This document shows, piece by piece, positions 31,260 through 54,980 of a DNA stretch of 64,000 bases. The translations under genes were made by a program, and so were the position numbers. The notes beneath the pieces were generated by a model that searched no databases, was not told the DNA's origin, and worked only from the letters and a program-made list of their open reading frames with translations. Numbering within the stretch: position 1 is the stretch's first letter; every line of letters starts with the position of its first letter. Origin of the DNA: Apus apus (taxonomy: Eukaryota > Chordata > Aves > Apodiformes > Apodidae); NCBI RefSeq assembly GCF_020740795.1, contig NC_067304.1:2470056-2534055 (forward strand), in the 5' to 3' direction.

Positions 31260-31560
31260 GACATGCCGGGGCCACGGCGGCCGAGCCCGGGCACCTGAGT
31301 GTTGCGGTCGGAGCGGGGACCTGAAGCGCGTGGGCGTTCGCTGTTGCCACCGTCACGTGGCAGCTTATGAAATGTTTTTTTGGAGGGAGGGAGGGGAGGT
31401 AATGATGGGGTGAGCCGGCGGGACACGCAGCAGGAGCCGTTTCCCCCCCTCCTCGATAACGCGCGGCCGGATCCCGCGGCGGGTCCGGACACGCCGCTAC
31501 AACTCCCGGTGCTTCGGTTTTCCCCGCCTGTGAAATGGGAGCGAGGGGCCCCGGTTAAAG
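31260..31560. promoter_or_regulatory. CpG-rich block with an E-box
   Basis: Many CpG dinucleotides, including CGGCGGCCGAG and CGCGCGGCCGG, with a TCACGTGG E-box at about 31354. There is no exon downstream that would make it a gene promoter on either strand; an alternative TEAD3 promoter or an unmethylated enhancer is possible. Confidence 0.25.
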
Positions 31561-34500
31561 CTCCTCGTGGTGCCAGATAGGGGGGTCCTGTGGTGCTGGG
31601 CGCCATTTCGGGCTCCCTATGTGGGGTGTTGTGGTGACCAGGTGTGGCTGAGCCCTTCAAGGTGACAGGCCTTGAACCCCATGGTTTCATCCCCAGAGGT
31701 GGCAGCTGGTGGCCCTGCAGGGATGGTGTTCACACAGGGCTCTGCATTGGCACAGCTGATGGGATCCTATAGGTGAAGGGTCTGGAGAAACACAAATGCT
31801 GGGTTGCACAAAACACATCCCATCCTGGCAGTGCGAGCCCCACCGGAGTGTGTCCCCTCACCTGGTCCCGAACAGATGCAGCTCTCCAGTGTCCCCAGTG
31901 TCCCGCGTTACATGCCATGAGAGGGCAGTGGCACCAAAACCCACCACACGTGCCTCTGCCATCCAGCTGGGCACCTGGTGTGTCACCAGATGCGCCAGGT
32001 CTCAGCTGGCTAAAGCCAACCTGGAGCTCATCCTCAGCCAGAGGCACCAAAGGCGACTCCAGGGCTGTGCTTCACCCTGTCAGAAATTCAAGGCCAGGAA
32101 ATGTTTGTTTGCAGGTGACTTGTGGCTGGCGAGCGAGATGAGAGCGACGGAGGGGGCTGGTTTATCCCCTTCCCCCTCTCTGCCGGGGGGATCGGTGCGG
32201 ACCCGGAGCGTGTGTTGGCAGAGCTCCCCCGGCTGCAGGGGGTGGCCAGGGATGGGACAGTGGAGCTGGAGCTAATTTTAGGAGGTGGGCAGAGCCTCTC
32301 CAGGAGCAGCCGGCTGGAGGGATGGGTTGCGCTGTGGTGCCCATGAACACTGGGAGTGTGCGCCAGCGTCCCCGGGACATGGGTTGGGGAGGTGGCCCTG
32401 CCTTGGCAGCCTGGCTTTCCACCACAGGGACAAGCCATGCCACCCCTGGCTGCTGGAGGGGGCAACGGGTCTGGAGACGCACGTGGTGATGATGCCCCAG
32501 ACTCCTGGTTTGCATTACCCAGGTTGAGCCCCGCGCCGCTCCGTGCCTCAGTTTCCCCGTCTCGCCGGCGCTGATCCCCGGCGGGGTGCGGTGGAGGCAG
32601 GAGGGCTGGCCGGGCTGGGGGATCCTCGCCTGGGAGCGCCAAGCCTTATTATTTCCCCACGACTGTCTCCTCCTCGCTCCTCGTAAAATTAGATCCAGCT
32701 GTTCACAATAGCCACTAACTTCTCTCCGGAAGATGTTCAAAGTTTACAGACGCGGAGCGGCGCGGCGTGCGTGGAGGATGGGCTGACGTTCCCATGCCAG
32801 CTCCTCGCCGCCCGCCCTTCCCCCAGAGGCAGCCAGCTCCTGCCTTTCCCCCCCCTCAGCTCCCCCCCCCGGCTTAGGCAATTCGGGTTTGGGAAGGAGC
32901 ACACCGAGCGCAGGCACGCGAGCCCCCGTCCCGAGCGAGCGTCGGGTTTTTATTAGCAGGAAAATCCGGGTGTTTCTCAGCATGGGAGTAAAGACCCGGT
33001 GCAAGACCCCACTCTCCTCCTGCCCAGCTTCTTGCCCACGTGTTTGGCAGATGAGTCAGGCAGGGGGCTCCCTTGGTGCTCCCTTGGTGCTCCCTTGGTG
33101 CTCACCAGTCCCTGTGCTCATCTCTGGCGTGGATCTGGACTCCCGCTCTTCTCTGGAGTGGCCACCGTGCCCCGCCACAGCCTTGCCCAGGTGGCATCAT
33201 AAATTGGAGGGTCAGGGTCCAGCTCTGATGTCAGGGCATGGGGCAGGGGGCTCGGGCACCGTGCCAGGCTCTCTGGCGCTCTTTTCTTTCACCAAGAATC
33301 CTGCCTTCGTGTATTTTTAGCAACTTTCCTCCCCGAGGATTCCAGAGCAATTTTTCAATCCGCGGGAGCTGCTTGTGCCCGTTTCCAGCTCTGGGCTCGG
33401 GTGGCACTGAGAGGTGCTGGGAGGAGGTGATGCCCTGCCACCAGTACCGAGCTCCTGGCACGTTCCAGGGTTTGCTCACCCGGGTGATTCCGTGCAGGAA
33501 AATGGTGCTAAGCCAAAATATCCCTTTCTGAGAGCAGCTTGTCCATGCGGTTTGTGGGGGGTGGCACCGGTGTCCCCGCTGTCCCGAGCTTCCTGAGAGA
33601 GTGGTCACCTTGCCCTGTCACGTTTTCGCCCTGCTCTCTGGCAGCCAGGGATGTCTCCAGGACACCTGGTGCCCCCTTCGCCGGGTGCCTGGTGGGGGGG
33701 TCAGCTCTCACACCCCCCGTCCTGCCGGGTTCCTCCCGCTGGCCCCGGTGGTGCCGTGGCACGGGCAGCAGGAGCAGCTGCTCCCTGGGCAGGGTTGGGT
33801 TTCGCGGGGGTGGAGGCAGCCGGGGGTGGGTGTGAAATGCACTGCAGCCTTCCTCCTCCTGTCCTGGCAGCCGGTGTTCCCCCGAAAGAGGTTTTCCATG
33901 GCCCTGCTGCAATGACTCAAAATGGGTCAGCAGCACCCGAAACTCCTCCGTGGAAGGATTTCTCCTTTCAGGAGTGGGTCCAAGGGCTGGCAGGGTCTTT
34001 CTGATACCTGGTCCTGGGCTCCCTCAGGGCTTCCTTGACCCTGGGGACCCTTGGCTTCCCCTTGGGATAAGTGGGAGTCCCCAGGGACTGGGGACGTGGT
34101 GGTCACACCTCGTGTGCAGGAGCTGGTCCTGGGATGGGTGTATTTTGACGGGGGAGAAAAGCAAACTCAGCAGTCCCCAGGGTGCTGTGCCCTGGCACTG
34201 GCTGTGACACAGGCCACCGAGGCTGGAGGTGTCACGGGGTGGCCATGGCAGTGGCCCATCCCCAGCAGGTGACTCCAACCCTGTTGTTTCCATCCAACTC
34301 GTTTCATAACGCAGAGAGCAATTAATGCTGCAAAAAAGCTTTCTATTTATGCGCTGCTGGGTGAAACGCCCCGTCCTGCCTGGGCAGGGCGGCCGTAATT
34401 GGGCCAGGGAGGGAGGGAAGCTGGGTTCCCGTGTCCCTCTGTCCCCTGCCCTCAGGTCTTGGGACCTGGAGGCTTAAGCAAAACCGGCTCAGGTTCTCCA

Positions 34501-34734
34501 GCAGCCGAAACCCAGCTCTGCCACCCTGCTGGGGCTGGAGGGAGAGAAGGGAGGAGATGGAGGGGTTGGTTTGCTCTGCTGTTAGGAGGGAGCATCTTGG
34601 GCTGTGCCCTGGGTTCTGCTCGGTCCCTTTCCTCCTTCTTCCTGCCCAAATTTTATCTGGAAATCAAATCACTCAAGTTCTCCTCTCATTTGCCTATGGT
34701 CCTTTGGGATGGGGTGCTGAGCTCCTCTGGGCTT

Positions 34735-34965
34735 TGCACCACATGGAGGGATAGGATGAGAGGGAATAGTTTTAAGCTGAAAGAAAGGTTGCCCAGAGAA
34801 GCTGTGGCTGCCCCATCCCTGGCAGTGTTGAAGGGCAGGTTGGATGGGGCTTGGAGCAGCCTGGGCTGGTGGGAGGTGTCCCTGCCCATGCAGGAGGTTG
34901 GATCTAGATGATCTTTAAGGTCCTTTCCAACCCAAACCAGTCTGGGATTCTATGATTCTATGACC
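34735..34965 (+). mobile_element. CR1 LINE 3'-end fragment with an internal deletion
   Basis: GGATAGGATGAGAGGGAATAG runs into GAAAGAAAGGTTGCCCAGAG, so relative to the copies at 10845 and 40560 the segment with GAGGAGGAAATTCTTTGG is missing. It then continues GGCAGTGTTGAAGGGCAGG, GGTTGGATCTAGATGATC and a GATTCTATGATTCTATGA tail. Confidence 0.9.
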
Positions 34966-37900
34966 AGCTGTATCCCTGCCTGGGGGCTCAGGTCTTTGCT
35001 GAGAGCTGGGGGGACCCTTTGGCTGTGGGGGTCCAGCTGGAGCAGGGGGGCAGATGCTCAGGGTGGCCCTGGCAGTGCTGCAGACCCTGGTGGGATGCTG
35101 CCACGTGGCCTCCCGTGGTTTCCCTGCTCCGATTGCTTCCTGAGCTGCCCGCCAAGCCGGAAGGGACAGGAAGCGATAGAGGGGAGGAAATTAGTCGGGC
35201 TGTCTCTTGGGGAGCCGGGCAGGCACACGGGGGGCTCTGCCACTGCCCAGGTCCCTAGCCCGTGCCAGGGGTGCCTTCAGGGTGGAGATGCAAACCTGGG
35301 TGGGAGGGAAAAGGGCGGCAGGGAACAGGGCGGCCGCCCATCCCTTCCCTTCCCAAGCCGGGGAATCCCTCACCACAGCCCAGAGAGCTGTTTGGAAGAG
35401 GAGCACGATGTAAACAAACCTCCTTCCACCACCCTCCCTGCCAAGCCCGGTCTTGCTGGGCTGCTGCTGCCTGCCCCGATGGGAGCTGGCTGTCCCCAGG
35501 ACGGCCACGTGCCAGCCAGGATGGTGTCCCTTGTGGGATCAGGGCAGGACATGGGGCAGGGTGGTCCCAAAGGGTCCCTGGGTGAGCTGCCAGGGCTGTG
35601 GGGCTCCTGTGAGAGCCACTTGGCCATTGCAAGGGCAGCCTGTCATGCCAGGCTGAGCTGAGAGCATCAGGGCTCGGTGCAGGGTGCTGGGGACATTGGT
35701 AGATGGGGCAGCATCTTCCCTCGTGTGTTGTGGCCTTGCTGGGGTCCCCTGTGATCTTTGAAGAGCCATTTCATTTGAAGGGCTCTCTAGACCTGTGCCC
35801 ATGTCCATGGTGTGGGCAGCCTTCCCCCTGGCCCCATTCCCAGCCATGTGATGGGGTGGGCAGAGGTGGCAGTGGGGACACTGCACCCTGCCAGTGCTCC
35901 CCTGCCTGAAACAAGCAGCCTGTTAATGACCCCTACCTGAAATACTGAGCATGTTAACCAAGGCCTCTGCCTGCATATAAACTGCTGCCTGTCTTGGACC
36001 CCCAACTGAGCTCTCACTGAGCCCCCATGTGCCAGGAGGGGCTCAGGGGGGGAGTGGGGGTACCCTTGAGCACCAGCTTTGGGGTTTGCTCATTTGGGTG
36101 CCTGCCTGGTGGAGCTGCCCCTCTCGGCATCCCCAGGGACCTCCTCCTGCAGTGGGGCAGGATGGGGGCTTCTTCCCCCACGCTGGGGTGCAGGTGCCAC
36201 TGGTGGTGGTGATGGGGAGAGGGGGTGAGGGTGGCCTCACACGTGCCCCCGCTGGGGCTGTGCCAGCACAGGGCTGAGCACCGCGCTGCGCCGCGCCTGC
36301 CCGGGCTTGTCAGTGAACTTTTCTCCTTTCGCCGGGGGGTCCGGGTGCAGGGGGAGAGGGAGGGATGCAGGGAGGGAGGGAGAAGGGTTGGATCACCCGT
36401 GGCCCCCTGAATGGGAAGGCAGGATGGAGCTGAGATGGAGCCAGACCTCCCCTTCGCAGGGTCTGCTCATTTCCCTCCTCAGTGTCCCACACTCTGCCGG
36501 GGATTGTCCCACTGTGGGTCAGGGAAGTCCTGGATAAGGAAGAGACCTTGGGGTCTCTCTGCCCCACACCTTGTCCCCTTGGATGGTATTGGCTTGGGGA
36601 CGTGCTCCAGGCCCCCTTGTGCAGCAGGTGCTGGTGATTGGATGTGCACCTCGTGTGTTTTTGGGGGGATGCTGTGGCAATAGCCACCCCTCTCCCATTT
36701 TGCAAAGGGTGAGAGAGCAGCAGCCTGGGGGCTGTCCCCAGGGACAGGTGACACCACCACTGACCATGGGACCAGCCAGGTTGGTGGCCAGGGCCAGTAA
36801 GGAGCACAGTGAGAGACATAGGTCCCCATGCTGTGAAACTGGACAAGGCAGGGCTGACTGGTGTAGAGTGGTGCCTGGGGGGGACATACTGCTTTGGGCA
36901 GACCCTCATTCTTGGCTGTGCATCCCAGTGCAGCTGGGACATGGGGGTTTGGCCCAGTACGGGTTGGGGACGAGGTGCCACCCTGTGCCTGGGGGCTTCG
37001 TGGGGGTGACAGGTATCTCTGCCCACATAGTGGCCCTGTAGCCCTGGGCTCCAAGCAGTGATGTCCCTGTGCTCCCAGGCCTCTCCTCTGCACACCCTCA
37101 GTCTGATCACTATCGCTGCTGGTTGTACTGGTCCCAGCAGCACCCTGCTCCTGACCTCAGCACCCGCTCCTGGCCCCAGCTGGGTGCCCACTGCAGCGTC
37201 CCGAGCACAGCTGCTGCCTCCAAAATATTTCCTTCTCCCCCTTCCCTAGAAAACACCCATCTCCCAAGCACCCCTCCCTCCGTGCAGCCCTCCACTTTGC
37301 TTTTGTGGGGTTTCAAGAGGCTTCTTGTTGCTTTTCCAGGCTTTCCAGCCCCAAGCAGCTCTTTGCTGCCTGCACCAGCCCCAGGGCTGCCCCCTGCTCC
37401 TGGCACACGGTGCTGAGCCCGTGGGAACACCGTGCCTGGCACAGCCTTGGCCTTGCAGGGAGATAATAGCTGTCCCAGCAGCATCCTCCCCTGCCCACTG
37501 CAGGCTCCCATCCCGCACCCACTGGGGACTTCCCATGGGTGCAGCCCCCCCTCCAGCACCCTCTGAAGCCTTGGGGTGGTGCGTGGCACCCTGCTAAGGC
37601 AGAGGGATGCAGGGCTCCCTCCTGGCATGGGTGCCAGTGAGTATCATCCCCATGGAGGACGAGCATCCCAACGGCGTGGGAGCATCCCCATGGAGGATGA
37701 GTTTCCCAATGGGGGGAGCATCCCCACCGTGGTCTGGGCTCCCCAAGACCTACAGAGATGCCTGCTCCACGGGGAAGGGGCTTCTCCCCCCAGCCCGGGG
37801 AGCAGCTGGGAGGCAGCAGCCAGTGCCATGTTTTCTGGCAGGTCCAGTCCCCTCCCTGCCCGGAGCAGGTCTGGCGGGCGGTGGGTCCGCAGGCTGTCCA

Positions 37901-38794
37901 GCCCTGCCGGTTCCCTAATTGCTCGTGTTGTTGGTGTTTTGTAAGGCCTGGGTGGAGCACGGAGCTCGGCCCTGCCTTGCGTCAGCCTTGCACCCTCCCT
38001 CCAGGAAATCCAGTGTCTCGGGCTGGCCAAAAGCAGGTTCGGTGGAGGAGGAGGAGGAGGAGCTGCTTCCTCACCTTGGCCGGAGCCCCGGCATCACCCT
38101 CCCTCCTCTCCCGGCTTCCCCAGAAAGGCTGGGCTGGGGTTTCCCTGCAGGGGGGGCAGTGGTGTGGGAGGGGGCTTGGGTTGTAGAGCCCAGCACCGTG
38201 ACAGTGACCCGGGACACTGGTCACGCTGCTTGTTCCAGGATCCTACCAGCCCTATAGCTTTGCTGTCAACCCTGTGGCTTCAGCCTTGGCTCCAAAGCTT
38301 CGCCTGTGGCCCCAAAAGCACCCATCAGTCAGGGCAGGGAGGAGCAGGGGATCCAGTGGGTCCCTACAAAGTCACCCCCGCCCCAGCACCAGCTCCTTGG
38401 GCTTTTCCTTCTCAGGGTGAGCTGATGGCAGCCCCGGGGGTCCTGGGATGGTGCAGGGGGTCCCAGGCCACTGCAGGGTCTTGAGGATGGGGTCCCTTGA
38501 GCTGCTGCAGTGCAGCTGGGGGCTGTAGGGTTCCAGGGGTTTGGGGACTGGGGGGAGTCAGGCTGCTGTGGTGCAGGAACTCTCTGGTTCCTCCATATCA
38601 GGGAGGTCCTGGGGCTGCCATGGTGCAGCCGGGGCTCAGCACCCAGCTGGGGCAGCCACAGACCCGGTTGTTGGTGCCATGTTAGGTCAGAGCTCTGCTA
38701 GGCTTGCTGGGCTGGGGGCAGCAGAGGGTCCCCACAGAGCCACCCCTCTGGGGGGGCTGCCCCATGGAGCACCCCAGCAGCAGGCTCTGATGCC

Positions 38795-39145
38795 ATGGGA
38801 CTTGGGGTGCCGTGGGACTCAAGATGGCATGGGATTTGGGATACCACAGAACTTGGGATGCTATGAGACTCGGGGTGCCACGGGACTCGGGGTGTGGTGG
38901 GACTTGAGGTGCTGTGAGAACTGGGGTGCCGTGGGACTCGGGGTGCCATGGGGCTCGGGGTGCCATGGGATTTGTGATGCCACCGAACTTGGGATGCTGT
39001 GAGACTCGGGGTGTTGTGGGACTCGGGGTGCTGCGAGAATTGGGGTGCCATGGGACTTGGGGTGTTGTGGGACTTGAGGTGCGGTGAGAATTGGGGTCCG
39101 GTGAGACTCGGGGTGCCGTGGGACTTGGGGTGCCGCGGGGCCTGT
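38795..39145. repeat. About 19-20-bp minisatellite (GGGACTCGGGGTGCCATG)
   Basis: Around 17 imperfect copies of TGGGACT(C/T)GGGGTGCC(A/G)TG upstream of the TEAD3 coding exons. It is open in several frames, giving Trp/Gly-rich or Thr/Pro/Ser-rich spurious peptides. Confidence 0.88.
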
Positions 39146-39199
39146 CCAGCACCCTCTGCCGCCATCCCTCCCTTGGCCGGCTGGCTCGATCCTAGAATC

Positions 39200-39700
39200 C
39201 AGTTCTCCTTATTTGGCCACAGCGCTCGGCGAAGAGGGGGAGCGACGGGGAGGGGGGGTAGGACGGCGGGCAGGGGCGGGCGGTGGGGACCGGAGGGGCT
39301 GACATCACATCACGGCGAGGGAGAGAAGAGATGGGGACGGGGAGCGGGGCTGGGGGAGGCGGGCGGGGTGGGGAAGGGGAGGAGGGAGGGAGGGGGGGGA
39401 GTTTCTTTTTTTATAAAAGGAAAATAAAACAAAACAAAACGCTACAAAAAAAAAAAAAACAACAAAACCCAAGCAGGCCTCAGCAGTGTGCTGTGAGCCA
39501 GCAGCGAGCTGCTCTGCTGCAGTTCCTTTAAAAGGAGATGTCTGCTCCGGAGACCTTTGTACACTCCCAGCCCGTCCGGGAAACGCGGCGCAGGAGACAC
39601 CTCAACGCTCCCACCGCCGGCAGCTGCCGCCAAACATGTTATTGCAAAACACTGAGCCCGGGAGCCGGGTGAAGGGAGGAGGAGGAGGAGGAGGGTTGAA
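39200..39700 (+). promoter_or_regulatory. Candidate proximal TEAD3 promoter with CArG box and TATA box
   Basis: A perfect CArG box CCTTATTTGG at 39207-39216 (SRF consensus), CpG-rich DNA, and a TATA box TATAAAAG at 39412-39419, followed by an inverted repeat AGCAGC-GA-GCTGCT near 39500 and CCTTTAAAAGG near 39528. It lies about 0.9 kb before the coding exon that starts at 40268. A muscle-type or serum-responsive alternative promoter is an inference. Confidence 0.35.
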
Positions 39701-40319
39701 GGCTCCTCGGTATCATCCACTGGCCGGGGAGCACCCGAGGGCCCCCACCGAGCATCCTCGGGGCCTCTCGCAGTGCCAGGGGTAGGGCTGCTGGAGGGAT
39801 CTGGCTGCCTGGTTCCCGTTTGTGGGGTCTGGTTTGGAGCCACCCGGCGTGTCCCTTCAAATCCCAGCTCTGCCTTTGCCAGACGTGGGAATTTTTGGGT
39901 TGGGGTTGGTTTCAGTGCAGGGATCACGGGCTGCTGCCACCCCGTCTCGAGGTGTCACCTGTGGGCACTATGAGCTCCTGGTAGGGATAAATGCAGCACA
40001 TCCAGGTTCTTTCCTTCCCCAGCTTTACTTGGGTGGACCCTGGGTGCTCACCTGTGGTTTGGATTTGGGGATACTCCTGGAAACCTTGGCTTTGTCCCCA
40101 AAGAAAGCCTTCCTGTGTGTGATGCCTCACGCCAGGATGCTGCTCCCGGCCCTGGATGTGAGCGGGGACAGCGCCAGCACTCGGGACAGACCCGGGATCA
40201 TTCTGTCACCCCCATACCACCCAGCCAGGTCGTCTGGGTGTAACGAGTGTCCCTGGTGTCCTGGCAGGTTGTCGTGTGTCCGTGGGGGCTCGGGGTCGGA
40301 GCCCAGAGCAGCCAGCACC

Positions 40320-52403
<12,084 letters not shown>

Positions 52404-53060
52404 GGGCCCTTGGGGACAGGCAGGGGCCCCGGGGGGCACACGGGGGGAGGGAGGGGGCCGTGCAGAAAAGCCACCTGTGGCCTGGTGAGAGAGAAGTCAT
52501 TTGAAGAGAGGAGGAGGAGGAGGAGGAAGAAAAACAATAGCCAAAAAAGACTGACTTGCGATCGCAGATGTTTTCTACTTAGGAAGAGTTTCTTTTTTTT
52601 TTTTTTTTTTCCTAAATAAATAAAAAAGAAAAAAAAAAAAGAAAAAGAATGAGAAAGGAAGAGTAGGGAGAAAGGAAACCCATCCTGCAGCGGGACGTGC
52701 TAGGGGAGATCCCTCCTTCCCCATCGCTCGGGAGCGACGTTGCGGGGGCTGGTCCGAATCCCATCGGCGTGGGAGCAGCTGCGGGGCTGCCCGGCGGGTC
52801 CCGCACGGCAGGTGGCAGCAGCAGGGACGTGGGGACAGGCTGCCAAGGTGGCAGCAGGGTGACAAACCTGGGGGGATGCTGCCAGCTCCCCCCAGGACCA
52901 GCCCCCGGGCTGCTCCTCCGTGCCCAGCCGGGGCTGAAGGTGGGAGGGCATCGACGATGCAAACCATCTTTTTTATGGCTTTTCTTTTTTCCTTTTTTTG
53001 GTGTTTTTTTTTTTGGTGTTGTTTTTTTTTTAAATTAAAGTGCTTTTTAATTCTTTTTAA
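52404..53060 (+). other. TEAD3 3' UTR, probable short form
   Basis: Sequence after the TAG contains AATAAA at 52615-52620 and ATTAAA at 53034-53039, the latter followed by a T/GT-rich stretch, so cleavage near 53060 is plausible. A longer 3' UTR reaching the AT-rich block at 54640-54975 is also possible. Confidence 0.5.
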
Positions 53061-54639
53061 AAAGACACCGTGCTTGTCATCAGGGTTCTGTCCCTCTGGG
53101 GTGACTCGTTCCCCTCCCACCCTCTGGTCCCGGTGCCCGGAGGAGGATGCAGCTGAGTTTGGGTTGGAGCCTCGCAGAACAGGGGGAGCTGGCTGGGGTA
53201 GGGAAGGTTTGGGGGTGTCCCCATCACTCTGGGGTCACTCCAGAGCAGAAGCCAGTTTTTCCATCGCAGTTGGATCCCCTAACTCCGTGGCTGCTCCAGG
53301 GGTTGCACTTGGGGGTGGCCCAGCCTAAATCTACCCCCCCCCCATGGTTGCTTGGGTGAGGAGAGAGCGGTGAGGGTGGATTTGCCTGATTTACTTTGCA
53401 TATGGATGTTTTCCATCTTCTTTTTCACCTTTTTGGCCTTTTTTTCTGTGTTGACTGTTCTGGTTTTTGCTGCTTCCCCGCAGCCACTCGGGCCAGGTTG
53501 CCTGTATCCCATGGGAAGCAGCCAGGAAGGTGGCTGGTCCAGGGAGAAGCACATTGTGCAATGCAGGGCCAGGCTGCCAGCAGGGAAGGGCTTGGGACAG
53601 AGAGGACAGAGGACAGGAGGGACACCAGGACAGGGGACTGGGTCTGCTTGGAGGTATTTTTGTGGCTGCAGCCCAAAATAAGCCAGGGTAGCGTGTGTGG
53701 TCTTGAGGCAGAGCATCCCCAAGGTGCAAGAGGGGACAGAGGTTGGGTTTGGCAGTGGTGGCACAGAGCAGGGTGATGGAGGGGGTGGCAGGGGGATGGG
53801 AAGCCCATGGTGGGCAGGTTTGGACTGGTTTTCTGTGCTGGTGGGGGAGTGAAGGCAGCAGGAGGAGCAGAGGGCAGGAGTGGTTTGAGGGGTGCTGGAG
53901 CCTGGGATGGGGGGAGCAGGGAGGGTCAGGTTGGGTGCTGAGGAGCAGGGACAGCCCTAGAGCTCAGGGAAGGGTCTTGGCTGCCATCATAATGCCACGT
54001 GTCCCACCAAGCATGGGGACTTTGACCTCTTGGTGATGGGAAAAGCCACCCATTCCCTTGGGACAGGGCAGAGCCACCCTGGTCCTGCACCTGGGGAGGG
54101 GATGGATGGGTGGATGGGATGGTTGGATGTGGCCATGGGGATGGTGGAGGTGGCTGCAGGGATGGATGGAGGTGGCTGTGAGGGTGGATGGAGGTGGCCC
54201 TGGCAAGCAGGAGGTCGCTGGAGCAGGGGGAAAAAGAGAGAGGGAAGAATCCAGGGAAAGGCCCCAGCATCCCACCCCAGGGCCAAGTTCTCATATGTAG
54301 CACGTTCGTTCTGTTCTTCCGTGGTTCTTTTTTTTTTTTGCTTCCTTTCGTTTCTCTCCCTGATCCCAAACTCTGGGAAATGAAAACCCAAAACTTCCCC
54401 ACCACAAACTGCAGCTGTTCCCTGCTCCTGGCCCCGCCGGGGGAACGAAACTCTTCATTAACTGGACTGGTTGGTGCCTCCATTCCCTCCTTCCATCCCT
54501 CTGTCCCACCTGCACCGAGCCCCGGGGCGCCCACCCGCACCCCACGCACACCCGGTGCCCCCCAGCTGGGGCCACAATCCCAGAGACACTTTCTCAACCC
54601 TACCCCCCCCAAAAAGAAAAACCACCCCAGCCCCTCCTT

Positions 54640-54980
54640 TCTCCTCCAGTGTATTTATGAATTTCACATGAAGTACTGTTTTATTTTTTTAAAGACTTTG
54701 TAAAGCTTACCAGGGTTACAATCACCATTTTTAGAGCTGTGTCAGTCCACAATGTTAAAAAAAAAAAAAAAAATCCCATTTTTTTATGTATTATATTTTT
54801 TTGTGTATTTTTTTTTTTTAATCCAGCTGTGATGGGTTGTATCATATATTTGTTGTGTTTACTGTATCTTGTCCAACTTCAAAGAGAGGAGACTGTGGAG
54901 CTCCACGAAACTACGGTCTGAAAAAGAAAGAAACAAACAAAAAAAACCAACAAAAAAAAGAAAACCATTAAAATTATTTG
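54640..54980 (+). other. AT-rich block, possible distal TEAD3 3' UTR end
   Basis: AT-rich, A- and T-tract-containing sequence with TGTATTTATGAATTTC, TTTGTAAAGCTTACC and CCATTAAAATTATT, ending in a candidate ATTAAA poly(A) signal at about 54966. Its texture is that of vertebrate 3' UTR ends rather than the GC-rich DNA around it. It could equally be an independent non-coding transcript. Confidence 0.3.

Larger units (their letters stand above)
28446..40267. other. Probable TEAD3 first intron / intergenic DNA
   Basis: No supportable coding exon in about 11.8 kb. Contents: a (CA)n microsatellite at about 28753-28781, a CpG-rich block at about 31260-31560, a CTCCCTTGGTGC tandem repeat at about 33068-33105, a CR1 fragment at 34735-34965, a pair of CATCCCCATGGAGGA repeats at about 37645-37710, a minisatellite at 38795-39145 and a CpG-rich candidate promoter at about 39200-39700. 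The longer frames here have no family resemblance. Confidence 0.55.

Noticed and set aside
38682-39165. Thr/Pro/Ser-rich repeat protein on the minus strand
   Set aside because: Antisense of a 19-20-bp minisatellite; no start context, splice sites or homology.
23151-40267. A hidden gene between TULP1 and TEAD3
   Set aside because: Both strands were read for conserved exon-like peptides with phased splice sites and none was convincing; the human locus also has none between these genes.
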